Assembly (NCBI GenBank): GCA_964422155.1
Contig: CAYQZZ010000002.1
Span: forward strand, 1-64,000
Length of the DNA stretch: 64,000 bases
DNA from: JBGPRB01 sp964422155
Lineage (GTDB): Bacteria; Chloroflexota; Dehalococcoidia; Dehalococcoidales; RBG-16-60-22
Reading direction: 5' to 3'
Shown piece by piece: positions 24,946 to 33,811 of this stretch. A program made the translations under genes and the position numbers. The notes beneath the pieces are model-generated. The model ran no database searches. It saw only the letters and a list, made by a program, of their open reading frames with translations, and had not been told where the DNA came from. Each line of letters starts with the position of its first letter. Within the stretch, counting starts at the first letter, position 1.

Positions 24946-26472
24946 GTGGAAGTACATAAAATGAATAAAAGGAAATTTGTGGTGCCACAACAACCGATTC
25001 CGGCAGAAGATATTAAGGAAATATTCAATACAGATGTAGTGGTAGTGGGTGCGGGGACATCCGGTAAGGCCGCGGCGCTTTCAGCGGCGCAGGCAGGCGC
25101 CAGGGTCATCCAGATTGACAAGCACGTTACCTACCGGTGGGGCGGTGGGATGATTGCCGCTATTGATAGCAGGTTACAGAAAAAACTGGGAGTCAAGGTC
25201 GATAAAGACGATGTCTGCCTGCAGCTTATGAAATGGGGAGCCAACAAGCCCGACCAGAGATTATACAGAGTGTGGGCCGACCAGAGCGGGGCGATTATGG
25301 ACTGGCTGATGGACATGACCGATGCTGAGGGAATTAAAACACTCCCCTCCCAGTGGCCGCGCACCGCCGGGTTCGAGCCGGAGAAGGAATACTATCCGGA
25401 TTACCCGGTGGCTCATATACACTCTGACGGTAAGTTCAGGGGACTCAATCACAAGCTTGCGTTAGACATTGCACAGAACCGGGCTCTTCAGCTCGGGGTG
25501 GATATTCGTTACCAGACTCCGGCCGTGCAACTTATCAGACAGCAAAACGGCAGGGTGACCGGTGTTATCGCACGCGATAGAGCCGGTAACTACGTACAGT
25601 TTAATGCCCGTAAAGCGGTGATTCTGTGTACCGGAGATTACGGGAACAATCCCTGGATGATGGATAAATACTGCTCCATTGCCGCGGAAGTCGCCCGCAA
25701 ACATAATATCTACATGACCCGGAACGAAGACCTTATCAATGCCCCGGAACCGATAAACGTCGGGGACGGGCACCAGATGGCTATGTTGATTGGTGCGGTG
25801 ATGGAGCCAGGACCTCACGCTCCGATGTCCCATGCTACCGTGGGTCCCACTGGTGCCAACGCTTTTCTACGGGTAAACATCGATGGGGAACGATTCGAAA
25901 ACGAAGACGTGCCCGCCCAGAGCAGCGCTAACTCGCTCGTCCGCCAGCCTGGCAAGAGGGTCTGGCAGGTGTTCGACAGTAAATGGGAAACGGAAATAAT
26001 CCGGATGGGTGTGGGGCTGGGTACATTCAACCAGGCTAACGATATGCTTCGGGCGCAAATTGAGCAAATAACAGTGAAGGCAGACAGTATTGAAAAGCTG
26101 GCGAAGAAGATGGAAGTGCCCACCAAGACATTCAGGGCTACCATAGACAGGATTAACGAACTGGCAAGGAAGGGGAAGGACGTGGACTATGGCAAGCGCC
26201 CCGACCGGCTGACGACCGTGGATAAACCGCCATTCTATGCCGGGATAATCGAGCAACATATACTGGTTGTTCTAGGCGGCCTGATTACGAACACCAGGTT
26301 CCAGCCAATCGATGCGGACAGGAAAGTTATTCCGGGGCTCTACCTGGCCGGGAACACGGTCGGCAACCGCTTTGCGGTCGACTATCCCACGATGTGCGCC
26401 GGACTCAGCCACGGTTATGCCTGGATGACCGGACGCCTTAACGGATTAAGTGCGGCGACCGAGAAGGTGTAG
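24946..26472 (+). CDS. FAD-dependent oxidoreductase (fumarate reductase / ketosteroid dehydrogenase flavoprotein superfamily)
   Basis: A 508-residue flavoprotein. The FAD Rossmann motif is DVVVVGAGTSGKAAALSAAQ (residues ~30-49), and the C-terminal FAD cap region includes GLYLAGNTVGNRFAVDYPTM. The fold is that of succinate dehydrogenase/fumarate reductase flavoproteins and 3-ketosteroid delta1-dehydrogenase. No heme or FMN domain is fused and no signal peptide is seen, so it is probably soluble; the substrate is unknown. GTG start with AAGGAG nine bases upstream; an internal ATG at 24961 is possible. It sits just after the end of a dead IS element and before the Crp/Fnr gene. Confidence 0.87.
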   Translation: MEVHKMNKRKFVVPQQPIPAEDIKEIFNTDVVVVGAGTSGKAAALSAAQAGARVIQIDKHVTYRWGGGMIAAIDSRLQKKLGVKVDKDDVCLQLMKWGANKPDQRLYRVWADQSGAIMDWLMDMTDAEGIKTLPSQWPRTAGFEPEKEYYPDYPVAHIHSDGKFRGLNHKLALDIAQNRALQLGVDIRYQTPAVQLIRQQNGRVTGVIARDRAGNYVQFNARKAVILCTGDYGNNPWMMDKYCSIAAEVARKHNIYMTRNEDLINAPEPINVGDGHQMAMLIGAVMEPGPHAPMSHATVGPTGANAFLRVNIDGERFENEDVPAQSSANSLVRQPGKRVWQVFDSKWETEIIRMGVGLGTFNQANDMLRAQIEQITVKADSIEKLAKKMEVPTKTFRATIDRINELARKGKDVDYGKRPDRLTTVDKPPFYAGIIEQHILVVLGGLITNTRFQPIDADRKVIPGLYLAGNTVGNRFAVDYPTMCAGLSHGYAWMTGRLNGLSAATEKV

Positions 26473-26744
26473 GGTAAGGTAACCAGAAGTGGCGAAGAGA
26501 AAAAGCCCTTAATTTAGCAGGGGATAATAAATCATGATGTGAGCCGTCTGCCAGACGACGCCGAGAAGGTAAAGATACCAGGGTAGCCATTTTACTTAAA
26601 TCAACAATCATTCCCCATTTCATCTAAATGTTTCATTCTTAAATATTTAATATATTACGCAATATATCAATATTAGACTTATTTGAAATAATATATTATA
26701 AATATGCGTAAGGAATTTGCTGAAATATTTAATTTATGTCATAG
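26473..26744. other. AT-rich gene-free stretch
   Basis: No coding frame of note. From about 26635 the base composition falls to very AT-rich, with clustered ATATATTA/TAATATAT motifs. It forms the upstream part of the Crp/Fnr control region. Confidence 0.4.
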
Positions 26745-26760
26745 TGTAACTTATGTTACA
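26745..26760. promoter_or_regulatory. Perfect Crp/Fnr-type palindrome
   Basis: TGTAACTTATGTTACA: 6-base exact arms with a 4-base centre, resembling Crp/Fnr half-sites. It lies ~110 bases before the promoter -10 of the Crp/Fnr regulator gene, which suggests autoregulation. Confidence 0.6.
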
Positions 26761-26868
26761 TAGTAATATCTGTTTCACAATTTGTCAATATCTTTTTGAA
26801 AATTTTATAAAAAATATTTTGGTGTCGGACCGTTACCAGATTACGATTGTTTTATTGTTTACAGCAGC

Positions 26869-26897
26869 TTGACAAAACTGATTAAGTTACTTACATT
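26869..26897 (+). promoter_or_regulatory. Candidate promoter of the Crp/Fnr gene
   Basis: TTGACA, 17-base spacer, TACATT. The -35 is perfect and the -10 is weak, as expected of a promoter that needs an activator. The regulator ATG follows about 48 bases later. Confidence 0.5.
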
Positions 26898-26944
26898 AGT
26901 TTAAGTATTATGCAAATATCTGCTTTTTATCAAGCTGGTGTAAT

Positions 26945-27613
26945 ATGGCGGTCACTTTAAAAATATTGGCTAAAATGCATTACTTTACCGGCCTGACTCC
27001 AGATGAGATTAAGGTAGTCAAGAAATATATTGCCTTTGAGAAAAGGATTGAGAAAGGTGAGACTTTACTGTTTGAAGGTGACCAGTCCGAATATTTGTAT
27101 TTGATAGTCAGCGGCTCGGTGAAGGTATATAAAAAGTCAGCCAATGGGAAAGAACAAATTTTGAATATAACTACCAGTGGTGATTCTTTGAATGACGTGT
27201 CAACGTTTGACGGCGGTGGGAGCGCCGCCAATATGCTGGCGATGACGCCCGTCCGCCTCTACGCTATCAGAAAAGGAGATATGGAGAGGCTCTTTTATGA
27301 AAATCCAAAGGTAGCGCGAAATGTAGCCAGGGTTTTGGCCTCCAGGGTCCGACGTGATTCATCGTTAGTAGAGGTGTTATCATTCGGTCAGGTTATTAGC
27401 CGGCTGGCCAGACTAATTTTAAAGCAGTCTACCGCCAGCGGCGTAGAACGGTTACCACATTTTACGCAGCAGGACCTGGCGGCCATGGTGGGTACCAGCC
27501 GGGTGGTGGTCAACCGGTCTCTGCGGGTCATGGAGGAGAAAGGGGCCATCAGGCTGGAGCGGCGCCGTATCGTTATTACGGACGAACAGGCCTTGAATAA
27601 TCTAATAAGGTAA
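26945..27613 (+). CDS. Crp/Fnr family transcriptional regulator
   Basis: A 222-residue regulator. Residues ~10-125 form the cyclic-nucleotide-binding-type beta barrel (ETLLFEGDQSEYLYLIVSGS). A dimer helix follows, and the C-terminal HTH_Crp (HFTQQDLAAMVGTSRVVVNR, then SLRVMEEKGAI) is complete. There is no N-terminal cysteine cluster, so it is not an oxygen-sensing Fe-S Fnr; the canonical cAMP-binding arginine is also not evident, so the ligand is unknown. It precedes four NTF2-like genes on the same strand and probably controls them; a palindrome of its type also lies in the kamA leader. Confidence 0.9.
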   Translation: MAVTLKILAKMHYFTGLTPDEIKVVKKYIAFEKRIEKGETLLFEGDQSEYLYLIVSGSVKVYKKSANGKEQILNITTSGDSLNDVSTFDGGGSAANMLAMTPVRLYAIRKGDMERLFYENPKVARNVARVLASRVRRDSSLVEVLSFGQVISRLARLILKQSTASGVERLPHFTQQDLAAMVGTSRVVVNRSLRVMEEKGAIRLERRRIVITDEQALNNLIR

Positions 27614-27663
27614 TTTTCGTTTGAGTTCTTTAAGTCGTCAAACTACTTATAAGGAGGTTTATC

Positions 27664-28320
27664 TTGACAATGACATTGGCACAACTGGAAGCTGAGGTTA
27701 ACCAGCTTAAAAAGCAGGTAGCCGAAGGAGCCTGGGCGAAAGACTACATAGAGATATGGAAGCTGCAGTCCCGCTATGCCCATTTATACCATATCGGCAG
27801 GATGTCTGAGGTTCCGTTACTCTTCGCTCAAAAAACACCGGGCGTAAATATGGAGATAGAAGACAGTGGTGTCTATGAGGGTATCGAAAGCATCACCCGG
27901 TTCTGGAATACAGTATTCAGTGACAAGAGATCCAGGTCGGGTGGCGGAAACCTCGCCCTGCACATGACCGTGAACCCCGTTGTCGAAATTAATAAAGCAG
28001 GCACCAAAGCAAGGGGGGTCTGGCACTCCCACGGGTTTTGCAGTTTTGTAGGGGGCGGCTCTTATAAACAGTTCCTGTGCCTGGGGAAATATGACATGGA
28101 ATACGTGAAAGAGGACGGGAAGTGGAAAATCTTCAAGTTTGCCTACCGTCTTACTTTCATGTGTCCTTACGAAAAAGGCTGGGTGGAAGAACCCGTCGGT
28201 GCCAGCATCGCCGGCAACCCGGAAAATATCCCCGATAAGCCCACCACCTTTTTCATGCCTTATAGTCGGTACCGGATAAACGTCATGCAGCCCCCGCCGC
28301 CGGAACCCTATGACGAATAA
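27664..28320 (+). CDS. NTF2/SnoaL-like protein (1 of 4)
   Basis: A 218-residue protein of the nuclear transport factor 2 / SnoaL-like cone fold. An N-terminal helix LAQLEAEVNQLKKQVAEG leads into IWKLQSRYAHLYHIG. The later strands are TKARGVWHSHGFCSFVG and MEYVKEDGKWKIFKFAYRLT. These domains serve as small isomerases, hydratases or dehydratases, or as ligand binders. The most divergent of the four tandem copies. The TTG start has AAGGAGG seven bases upstream; an ATG two codons later is possible. It is 50 bases after the Crp/Fnr gene. Confidence 0.82.
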   Translation: MTMTLAQLEAEVNQLKKQVAEGAWAKDYIEIWKLQSRYAHLYHIGRMSEVPLLFAQKTPGVNMEIEDSGVYEGIESITRFWNTVFSDKRSRSGGGNLALHMTVNPVVEINKAGTKARGVWHSHGFCSFVGGGSYKQFLCLGKYDMEYVKEDGKWKIFKFAYRLTFMCPYEKGWVEEPVGASIAGNPENIPDKPTTFFMPYSRYRINVMQPPPPEPYDE

Positions 28321-28395
28321 TTTTTTTAGCGTGGCAATTAATGAATCGGATATTTAGAAATATGTATTAAATAACATTTTTTAAGGAGGTTTGAG

Positions 28396-29025
28396 ATGGC
28401 GACACTGGAAGAACTGCAGAAAAGGATTCAGAGACTGGAGGACATCAAGCAGATAGAGAGGCTGCAGCGGATTTACGGCTACTATCAGGATTACGGGGAG
28501 TGGGAGAAGGTGGTCGACCTTTTCAGCGATAAGGCTGAGTCCGTCGAAGAAGCCGATTATGGGGTCTACAAGGGCAAAGAAGGCATCAAAAAGTATTACA
28601 TCGACCTCATCAAGGGAGGCAAGGACGCTAAGCCCAGGCTCGGCTATATGTCCATAGGCATGCAAATACAGGGCGTGGTCACGGTCGACCCCGATGGCAA
28701 GACCGCCAAGGGACGCTGGTACGGTTTCTTCGTGGAAGCCAGACCCACGCTGGACCTGCATGAGGGCGAACTGAGACAGTTGTGGGCTCATGGCATTTAT
28801 GAGAACGAGTATATCAAAGAAGATGGCAAGTGGAAATTCAAGAAGCTCCATTTCTTCCTCAATTTCCGTACCCCTTATGAAGATGGCTGGTTGAAGACAC
28901 CGGTCGTAGGCCATAACGGGCCCAGCCTGGAAGTGCCGCCGGATGCCCCTCCCACCACCTGGCGCCCCTATCCCTTTGGCTATCATTTCCCGGTCCATTT
29001 CAAGCACCCCATCACCGGCAAATAG
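28396..29025 (+). CDS. NTF2/SnoaL-like protein (2 of 4)
   Basis: A 209-residue paralog. It has an N-terminal coiled helix (LEELQKRIQRLEDIKQIERL), then IYGYYQDY, DLFSDKAESVE, VDPDGKTAKGRW and EYIKEDGKWKFKKLHF as core elements. It ends in a Pro/Tyr-rich tail finishing FKHPITGK, shared with copies 3 and 4. The tail is longer than in single-domain NTF2 proteins and may mediate oligomer or partner contacts. AAGGAGG precedes the ATG. Function is unknown; isomerase, dehydratase or aromatic-ring hydroxylase small-subunit roles are possible by fold. Confidence 0.83.
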   Translation: MATLEELQKRIQRLEDIKQIERLQRIYGYYQDYGEWEKVVDLFSDKAESVEEADYGVYKGKEGIKKYYIDLIKGGKDAKPRLGYMSIGMQIQGVVTVDPDGKTAKGRWYGFFVEARPTLDLHEGELRQLWAHGIYENEYIKEDGKWKFKKLHFFLNFRTPYEDGWLKTPVVGHNGPSLEVPPDAPPTTWRPYPFGYHFPVHFKHPITGK

Positions 29026-29043
29026 AGTGAAGGTTGGCTCAGC

Positions 29044-29637
29044 ATGAATCTGGAACAGCTTGAAAAGCAGGTAACCCTGCTGGAAGATATTCAGGAAATA
29101 GAAAATCTTCAGCGAATGTACGGCTATTACTTCGATAATTCGATGTTTACCGAGGTCATCGACCTATTCTCGGAGAATACGGAGTCGGTAGAAATTACCG
29201 ACCACGGGGTATTCCGCGGCAAGGAAGCGGTAAGAAAAATGTACGGGGGCATGGTGGGAATACCCCGGCCGGGTTGGATGTTTTTCGAGGTGATGCAGTC
29301 GCAGGGCGTTATAGATGTAGCCCCGGACGGCAAGACCGCCAGAGGACGCTGGTATACACCCTCGTTCGAATGCCGGCCTTTCGGCGGCACAAAAAAGCAG
29401 ACGTGGCAGTTCGGCGTTTACAATAACGAGTATATCAAGGAAAACGGGAAATGGTACTTTAAAAAGCTGCACTGGAACCTCACCTACTGGACTTCCTTCG
29501 AGCGAGGCTTTCTCAAAGTGCCTAAACTTTCAGACACGCCTTTCCCCCATGCCGATGCCCCGGCAACCGCCTATCACCCGTACCCGTCCGCCTACCACGT
29601 CCCTTATCCATTTAAACACCCGGTTACCGGCGAATAA
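29044..29637 (+). CDS. NTF2/SnoaL-like protein (3 of 4)
   Basis: A 197-residue paralog beginning MNLEQLEKQVTLLEDIQEIE, nearly the same as copy 4. It has MYGYYFDNSMF, DLFSENTESVE, HGVFRGKEAVRK, VAPDGKTARGRW and EYIKENGKWYFKKLHW, and ends FKHPVTGE. It starts 18 bases after copy 2, so they are cotranscribed. Copies 3 and 4 are the closest pair by eye, indicating a recent duplication. Confidence 0.83.
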   Translation: MNLEQLEKQVTLLEDIQEIENLQRMYGYYFDNSMFTEVIDLFSENTESVEITDHGVFRGKEAVRKMYGGMVGIPRPGWMFFEVMQSQGVIDVAPDGKTARGRWYTPSFECRPFGGTKKQTWQFGVYNNEYIKENGKWYFKKLHWNLTYWTSFERGFLKVPKLSDTPFPHADAPATAYHPYPSAYHVPYPFKHPVTGE

Positions 29638-29665
29638 ATAAATATTGCTTAAAAGGTGGTGCATT

Positions 29666-30277
29666 ATGAATCTCGAAGAGCTTGAAAAGCAGGTACAGCT
29701 CCAGGAGGACATTCAGGAGATAGAGCACCTGCAAAGAAAATATGGTTACTATTTCGATACCAATATGTGGGCGGAAATTGTCGACCTGTTCTCGGATAAT
29801 ACCGAGTCCGTGGAGATAGTCGACCACGGGGTGTTCTACGGCAAGAAGGGCGTCAGGAGGATTTACTGGGACATGTTCTCCGGCGGCGGCAAACCGCGGC
29901 AGTCTCCCCCCTGGATGCAGTTCATCGTTATGCAAATCGGCGCTGTGGTGGATGTATCGCCCGATGGTAAGACGGCAAGGGGGAGATGGCAGACCTGGCT
30001 GTGTGAATCCAAACCCTACGGAGCATTCAACAGGCAGGAGTGGCTGCACGGATATTACGAGAACAGGTATGTCAAGGAAGACGGTAAGTGGAAAATGTCG
30101 CTGCTGCACTGGAACAATACGTTCTGTTCGCCATTTGAAGACGGCTGGCTGAACCTGCCCCTGATGGGCTGGATGCCTTTACCCGATGCCGATGCCCCGC
30201 CGACAGCTTTCCACCCCTATCCGTACTTCTACAATAATGTCCCTTATCACTACAAGCACCCCGTTACCGGAAAATAA
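29666..30277 (+). CDS. NTF2/SnoaL-like protein (4 of 4)
   Basis: A 203-residue paralog starting MNLEELEKQVQLQEDIQEIE, followed by KYGYYFDTNMW, DLFSDNTESVE, HGVFYGKKGVRR, SPDGKTARGRWQTW and RYVKEDGKWKMSLLHW. It ends YKHPVTGK. I use the ATG at 29666, which has AAAGGTGG upstream and aligns with the start of copy 3; a further 7 codons upstream are open. Conserved charged and aromatic residues (HGVF, GRW, DGKW) across the copies are probable pocket residues. Confidence 0.83.
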   Translation: MNLEELEKQVQLQEDIQEIEHLQRKYGYYFDTNMWAEIVDLFSDNTESVEIVDHGVFYGKKGVRRIYWDMFSGGGKPRQSPPWMQFIVMQIGAVVDVSPDGKTARGRWQTWLCESKPYGAFNRQEWLHGYYENRYVKEDGKWKMSLLHWNNTFCSPFEDGWLNLPLMGWMPLPDADAPPTAFHPYPYFYNNVPYHYKHPVTGK

Positions 30278-30365
30278 ACTGGCAGGGGGACTATAAGTCT
30301 CCCAAACCCCGGGACACTAAAGAGTGTCTGGAGAACAGTGCCTTAGAATCAAGGAGACAAGCAGG

Positions 30366-30656
30366 ATGCACGAGGGTATGGAAGATGAATACATTAATGG
30401 GGAATATGAGGAAGCGGATACCTCCGGCCCATTTAACGTTGATTGTGCGTTTTGCAGCGGTACGGGAGTGCACCCCGGCACCATGAAGTCTCTCACGCAC
30501 GACCGCTGTCCGACTTGCCAGGGGAAGGGTATATTGCATTTTGAAGGTAGCCGGAACAATTACAATCCATGCCCGCGATGTAAGGGTACCGGCAGAGAAC
30601 CCAAGTCCACATCTATCAAGCCATGCCCCGACTGCGATGGATACGGTATTGTGTAA
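30366..30656 (+). CDS. Small DnaJ-type zinc-finger protein with four CxxCxGxG repeats
   Basis: A 96-residue protein: an acidic N-terminus (MHEGMEDEYINGEYEEAD), then CAFCSGTG, CPTCQGKG, CPRCKGTG and CPDCDGYG. These four repeats reproduce the cysteine-rich centre of DnaJ, which binds two zinc ions. No J-domain is present, so it is not a chaperone of the DnaJ type; anti-TRAP-like and BSD2-like small proteins have similar modules. The ATG at 30366 has AAGGAG nine bases upstream; a GTG at 30324 is less likely. It follows the NTF2-like genes on the same strand. Confidence 0.75.
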   Translation: MHEGMEDEYINGEYEEADTSGPFNVDCAFCSGTGVHPGTMKSLTHDRCPTCQGKGILHFEGSRNNYNPCPRCKGTGREPKSTSIKPCPDCDGYGIV

Positions 30657-30747
30657 TGCCGATACACATTGAGGTCAGGCTATCTGAGATTATAAGCCGC
30701 TCCAACAGGACCCCCAGAGGCTAAAACCGCTTGATTATCAGGTTAGA

Positions 30748-31854
30748 TTAAGAGGCCTGTCCCCACCGAAATAATTCGAGTACCGAAACAGTGGGAATGT
30801 GCTCGGGAGGTCTTACCAGCTCCAGTGTTAGTGCTTTCTCTGGGCAGGTTATGACACAAACGCCACACCCTAAACAATGCTCACTAATAATGGACGACTT
30901 AAGCTTCTTGGAACCGGAAAACTTCTGCATCTCTATGGCGTCAAACTTGCAGCGGTCGATACAGGTCTGACAACCACCGCAAAGCTCCTGATTCACGGTA
31001 GCCCGGTACCGGCTAGGAGAGAGAATTTCGTAAACCTTACCCTCCCCCCGATGGAGCAAGGGATTGATTACCATACAGCAGTCATCGCAGCAATTGCAGA
31101 AAAGGTCTCCATGGGAGGTATTCAGGGGTATATGGACCAAGCCACGGTCTTCACAGTCATCAATTGTCGCCAGGGCTTCTTCAAAGGTGACATCTTTGGG
31201 CGGTTTCAGGAACTGTGTTGATTCGCGGGGTCGACGTTCACCAGCGGTAGGGTATTGGACATGGAGACACACGTCTATCGGACTATCGCACTTCCGCCAC
31301 AGGCCCCGGCAGCCGCACATCATAAAGACTGTCCGTTCCGACCTTCTGAGTATCTGCTCCATGTCCTCGTACCACAGGATTTGCTCCGGCTGGATATTAG
31401 GGCTGGCAAGGAGAGCCTTATGAGCCGGCACTACCCTGTGTGCTCCCGGTGCCCCGCTCTCCTTCCTTTTGATAAACCCGTCTACCAGTATATCTCGCCA
31501 TTCCGCGTAAAAGAAGTCACCCCACAGGGGGTAAACCTTGGCTTTAAGGTCTTCCTTCATCCAGCCGATAGCACCATGGTGGAAGGCAACGATATTAGCC
31601 GGCGTGACATAACCGTTGTTAATTTTACGGATTATCTGCCTTTGTTCCATATCATTAAGCTTTGCCTGAAGGCTTTTTTCGTCGGTTTTTATCCTTTTCG
31701 CCAGTTCCGAGCAAGAGGCTGGGATAGATAATTCGAGAAGCAATTGCCCTTCTTCGGGTGTCATCATTGCCTGAAGAATTTTAGCAAAACGTTTAGAGCC
31801 TGGAGCACCCATTTTTTCCGTTAGCTTGTCGAACACATCATTTTTCTTCGGCAT
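30748..31854 (-). CDS. 4Fe-4S binding protein with N-terminal winged-helix-like domain
   Basis: A 368-residue protein. Residues ~40-95 look like a winged helix (SCSELAKRIKTDEKSLQAKL). A central region holds Cys-rich segments MMCGCRGLWRKC and FCNCCDDCCM. Near the C-terminus are two classic 4Fe-4S motifs, CGGCQTCIDRC and CLGCGVCVITCP. Proteins of this layout occur beside flavin and Fe-S oxidoreductases, where they carry electrons; the helix domain could also let it sense redox state. AGGAGG precedes the ATG. Nearest same-strand neighbour is the VAO-type oxidase ~370 bases upstream. Confidence 0.82.
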   Translation of the reverse strand: MPKKNDVFDKLTEKMGAPGSKRFAKILQAMMTPEEGQLLLELSIPASCSELAKRIKTDEKSLQAKLNDMEQRQIIRKINNGYVTPANIVAFHHGAIGWMKEDLKAKVYPLWGDFFYAEWRDILVDGFIKRKESGAPGAHRVVPAHKALLASPNIQPEQILWYEDMEQILRRSERTVFMMCGCRGLWRKCDSPIDVCLHVQYPTAGERRPRESTQFLKPPKDVTFEEALATIDDCEDRGLVHIPLNTSHGDLFCNCCDDCCMVINPLLHRGEGKVYEILSPSRYRATVNQELCGGCQTCIDRCKFDAIEMQKFSGSKKLKSSIISEHCLGCGVCVITCPEKALTLELVRPPEHIPTVSVLELFRWGQAS

Positions 31855-32049
31855 TTCTTTTCCTCCTGACTTGTCCTTCTATTCTCTCCAGTAAATTCGC
31901 GTTACTAACTTATACTTATGACTGGGCTTATTTTTAAGCTTTTGTCAATATAAAGCAAATAAAAAACCCTGTCTGCAGAAAGTATTCGACTCACCCGGAC
32001 AATGGTGGCATCACGCCTTGCAGCGCAAAGGCAGTCTTGCCTTAAAAGA

Positions 32050-32215
32050 ACTGTACCCATGTCACCCTGAGCGTAGCCTGCTTGTGCTAAAGCTTCAGCG
32101 AAGGCAAGCGAAGGGTCTGGGGGTGGTGGGGACTATCTGTGCACTGCCAGCCCTACCCACAGATTCTTCGTCATCCCGATAAAATCGGGATTCCTCAGAA
32201 TGACATTTGGGGCAA
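32050..32215. repeat. TGTCATT-family palindromic repeat copy
   Basis: Contains TCACCCTGAGCGTAGCC, GAAGGGTCTGGG and a right end ATTCTTCGTCATCCCGATAA, then AATCGGGATTCCTCAGAATG and ACA. The same right-end wording occurs at 51.1 and 61.4 kb. No gene in 31855-32227. Confidence 0.75.
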
Positions 32216-32227
32216 AGCCCGTAAAGG

Positions 32228-33751
32228 CTAATCTTTCGCTGTTATATAGTTGGTAGATTCTGAGGCTGCGTTCGGGTCAAACGCTTTCTTAAATTTCCTC
32301 AACCATAAATGGTAATTGGATGTATGCGGCCCGTACTGGTCATGAGCCGCGTCACCCCACGCATGACCCGGCACTCCAAAGTGACCCTCTATAGCCGTTT
32401 TATTGGCGAACATGCCAACCTCGGCCGGGGCTTTTTGTGCTTCGGGGTCTTTCTTATTAAACCTGATAAGCAGTTCGGCGTGCCCGGCATGCCCGTGTTC
32501 AACCGATTGCACGAAGGGGTCCGTGCCATCAGCCAGCAGCCGTCCTTCATTAATCAGGCGTTCCTTAATCGGGGATGAACGTAGAATATATTGATGCATG
32601 AGATAAAATACATCAGTACCGCCCACCTCCCCCGCGAAGACTCCTGAGGCGCGGCAGGTCTCTCTGATAGAACTGGTGACCCTTATGAAACGCCACATAA
32701 AGCCCCCGGCATTTTTAGGGTCCTCAACCGGTTCCAACGACTTGCCGTTATACTCATCCATGATTTGCTGTAAAGCTTTCTTTTTATATTCGGTGTCGCT
32801 CGGAGAGTTGCCGGCCATGATGATTAAAAAGCCCGGCCCCTGTACTGAATCGGTAAATTGCTTCATATAGGCAAGGTCTTCATTGTTATCTGTGGCAATA
32901 TTCGAGGCCATCATGGCGGCATTGAAGCCCATTAAAATGAACCCGATTTCAGCTTCACCGACCTTTTGGGCTGCCTGAATCAGTTTTTCCGATGACGGGA
33001 AGGAGATGTACCGTATCATAAAGCCTGGTGGTATCTGGCTTGGGCAATAGCGGGGTGATACTCCTTCAATCGGAAATGTCGAGGGTCCCGGCCAGTGATA
33101 AACCTTTTGTGCCGCCCTGGTATAGACACCAAGCCCCCCAAGCGGCATCACGTTGCCTCTGATGACGCCTCTTAAAGACGGACCCGGGCCATCGCCGCAC
33201 CACCACTGGCCCAGTGACCCCAGTGAACCCAGCCTGACTATTTCCCCGTCCGGAGTTACCCATTCCAGAGCCAGTTGATTTCTCTCCCCGTAACTGCCGC
33301 TGACACTTAGATGCCCTATCCCCTGATGAGCCGCTAGAGGGAGTGCGGAGCAGTTGCTGCCGGCCCCGGTGATGTTGCAGTTCAAACCTCTTTTCATTAA
33401 CTCAGCCTGCAGCTGGGCGTAAATCACGTAGGGTTCGACCACTGCATACATGCTTTTCTCGTTGATTTCCAGGATGCGGTTCATCCTCCTTAAGTCCAGT
33501 TTGACGACGCCCGGTCCGCCGGCATCACCATAGGCTCCCCAGCCCGTACTCGATGCCTTAAACTGCACCTTGAATTTGTTACAAAGCCTGACTATCGCCT
33601 GGACTTCCTCAGTGGTTTTGGGAAGAGTCACGGCTTCAAACCTGGGCCTCGCCCGCTGAGCGTACGAATTCAGTATTAAAGGGGCTTCGGAAATATTCTC
33701 TGGTCCCACCACATCTTCTAACGCTTTATAAATTTCTCTCTTTAAAGCCAT
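32228..33751 (-). CDS. FAD-binding oxidoreductase, vanillyl-alcohol oxidase / p-cresol methylhydroxylase-like
   Basis: A 507-residue flavoprotein with an N-terminal PCMH-type FAD domain: VTLPKTTEEVQAIVRLCNKF, then SSTGWGAYGDAGGPGVVKLDLRRM (split: SSTGWGAYGDAGG; VVKLDLRRM), and SGSYGERNQLALEWVTPDGE. The C-terminal VAO/4-cresol-dehydrogenase type substrate domain follows. Such enzymes oxidise para-alkyl phenols and related aromatics, but glycolate- and alkyl-type relatives exist. The position of a covalent FAD link cannot be read. AAAGGAGG precedes the ATG. It lies downstream of a CCG Fe-S protein and a GlcD-like oxidase, with which it may form an electron-transfer pathway. Confidence 0.85.
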   Translation of the reverse strand: MALKREIYKALEDVVGPENISEAPLILNSYAQRARPRFEAVTLPKTTEEVQAIVRLCNKFKVQFKASSTGWGAYGDAGGPGVVKLDLRRMNRILEINEKSMYAVVEPYVIYAQLQAELMKRGLNCNITGAGSNCSALPLAAHQGIGHLSVSGSYGERNQLALEWVTPDGEIVRLGSLGSLGQWWCGDGPGPSLRGVIRGNVMPLGGLGVYTRAAQKVYHWPGPSTFPIEGVSPRYCPSQIPPGFMIRYISFPSSEKLIQAAQKVGEAEIGFILMGFNAAMMASNIATDNNEDLAYMKQFTDSVQGPGFLIIMAGNSPSDTEYKKKALQQIMDEYNGKSLEPVEDPKNAGGFMWRFIRVTSSIRETCRASGVFAGEVGGTDVFYLMHQYILRSSPIKERLINEGRLLADGTDPFVQSVEHGHAGHAELLIRFNKKDPEAQKAPAEVGMFANKTAIEGHFGVPGHAWGDAAHDQYGPHTSNYHLWLRKFKKAFDPNAASESTNYITAKD

Positions 33752-33811
33752 GTTTGTGACCTCCTTTGAGACTATTTATTAATGTCATACCGACTTTATC
33801 ATCGGGAGCCG

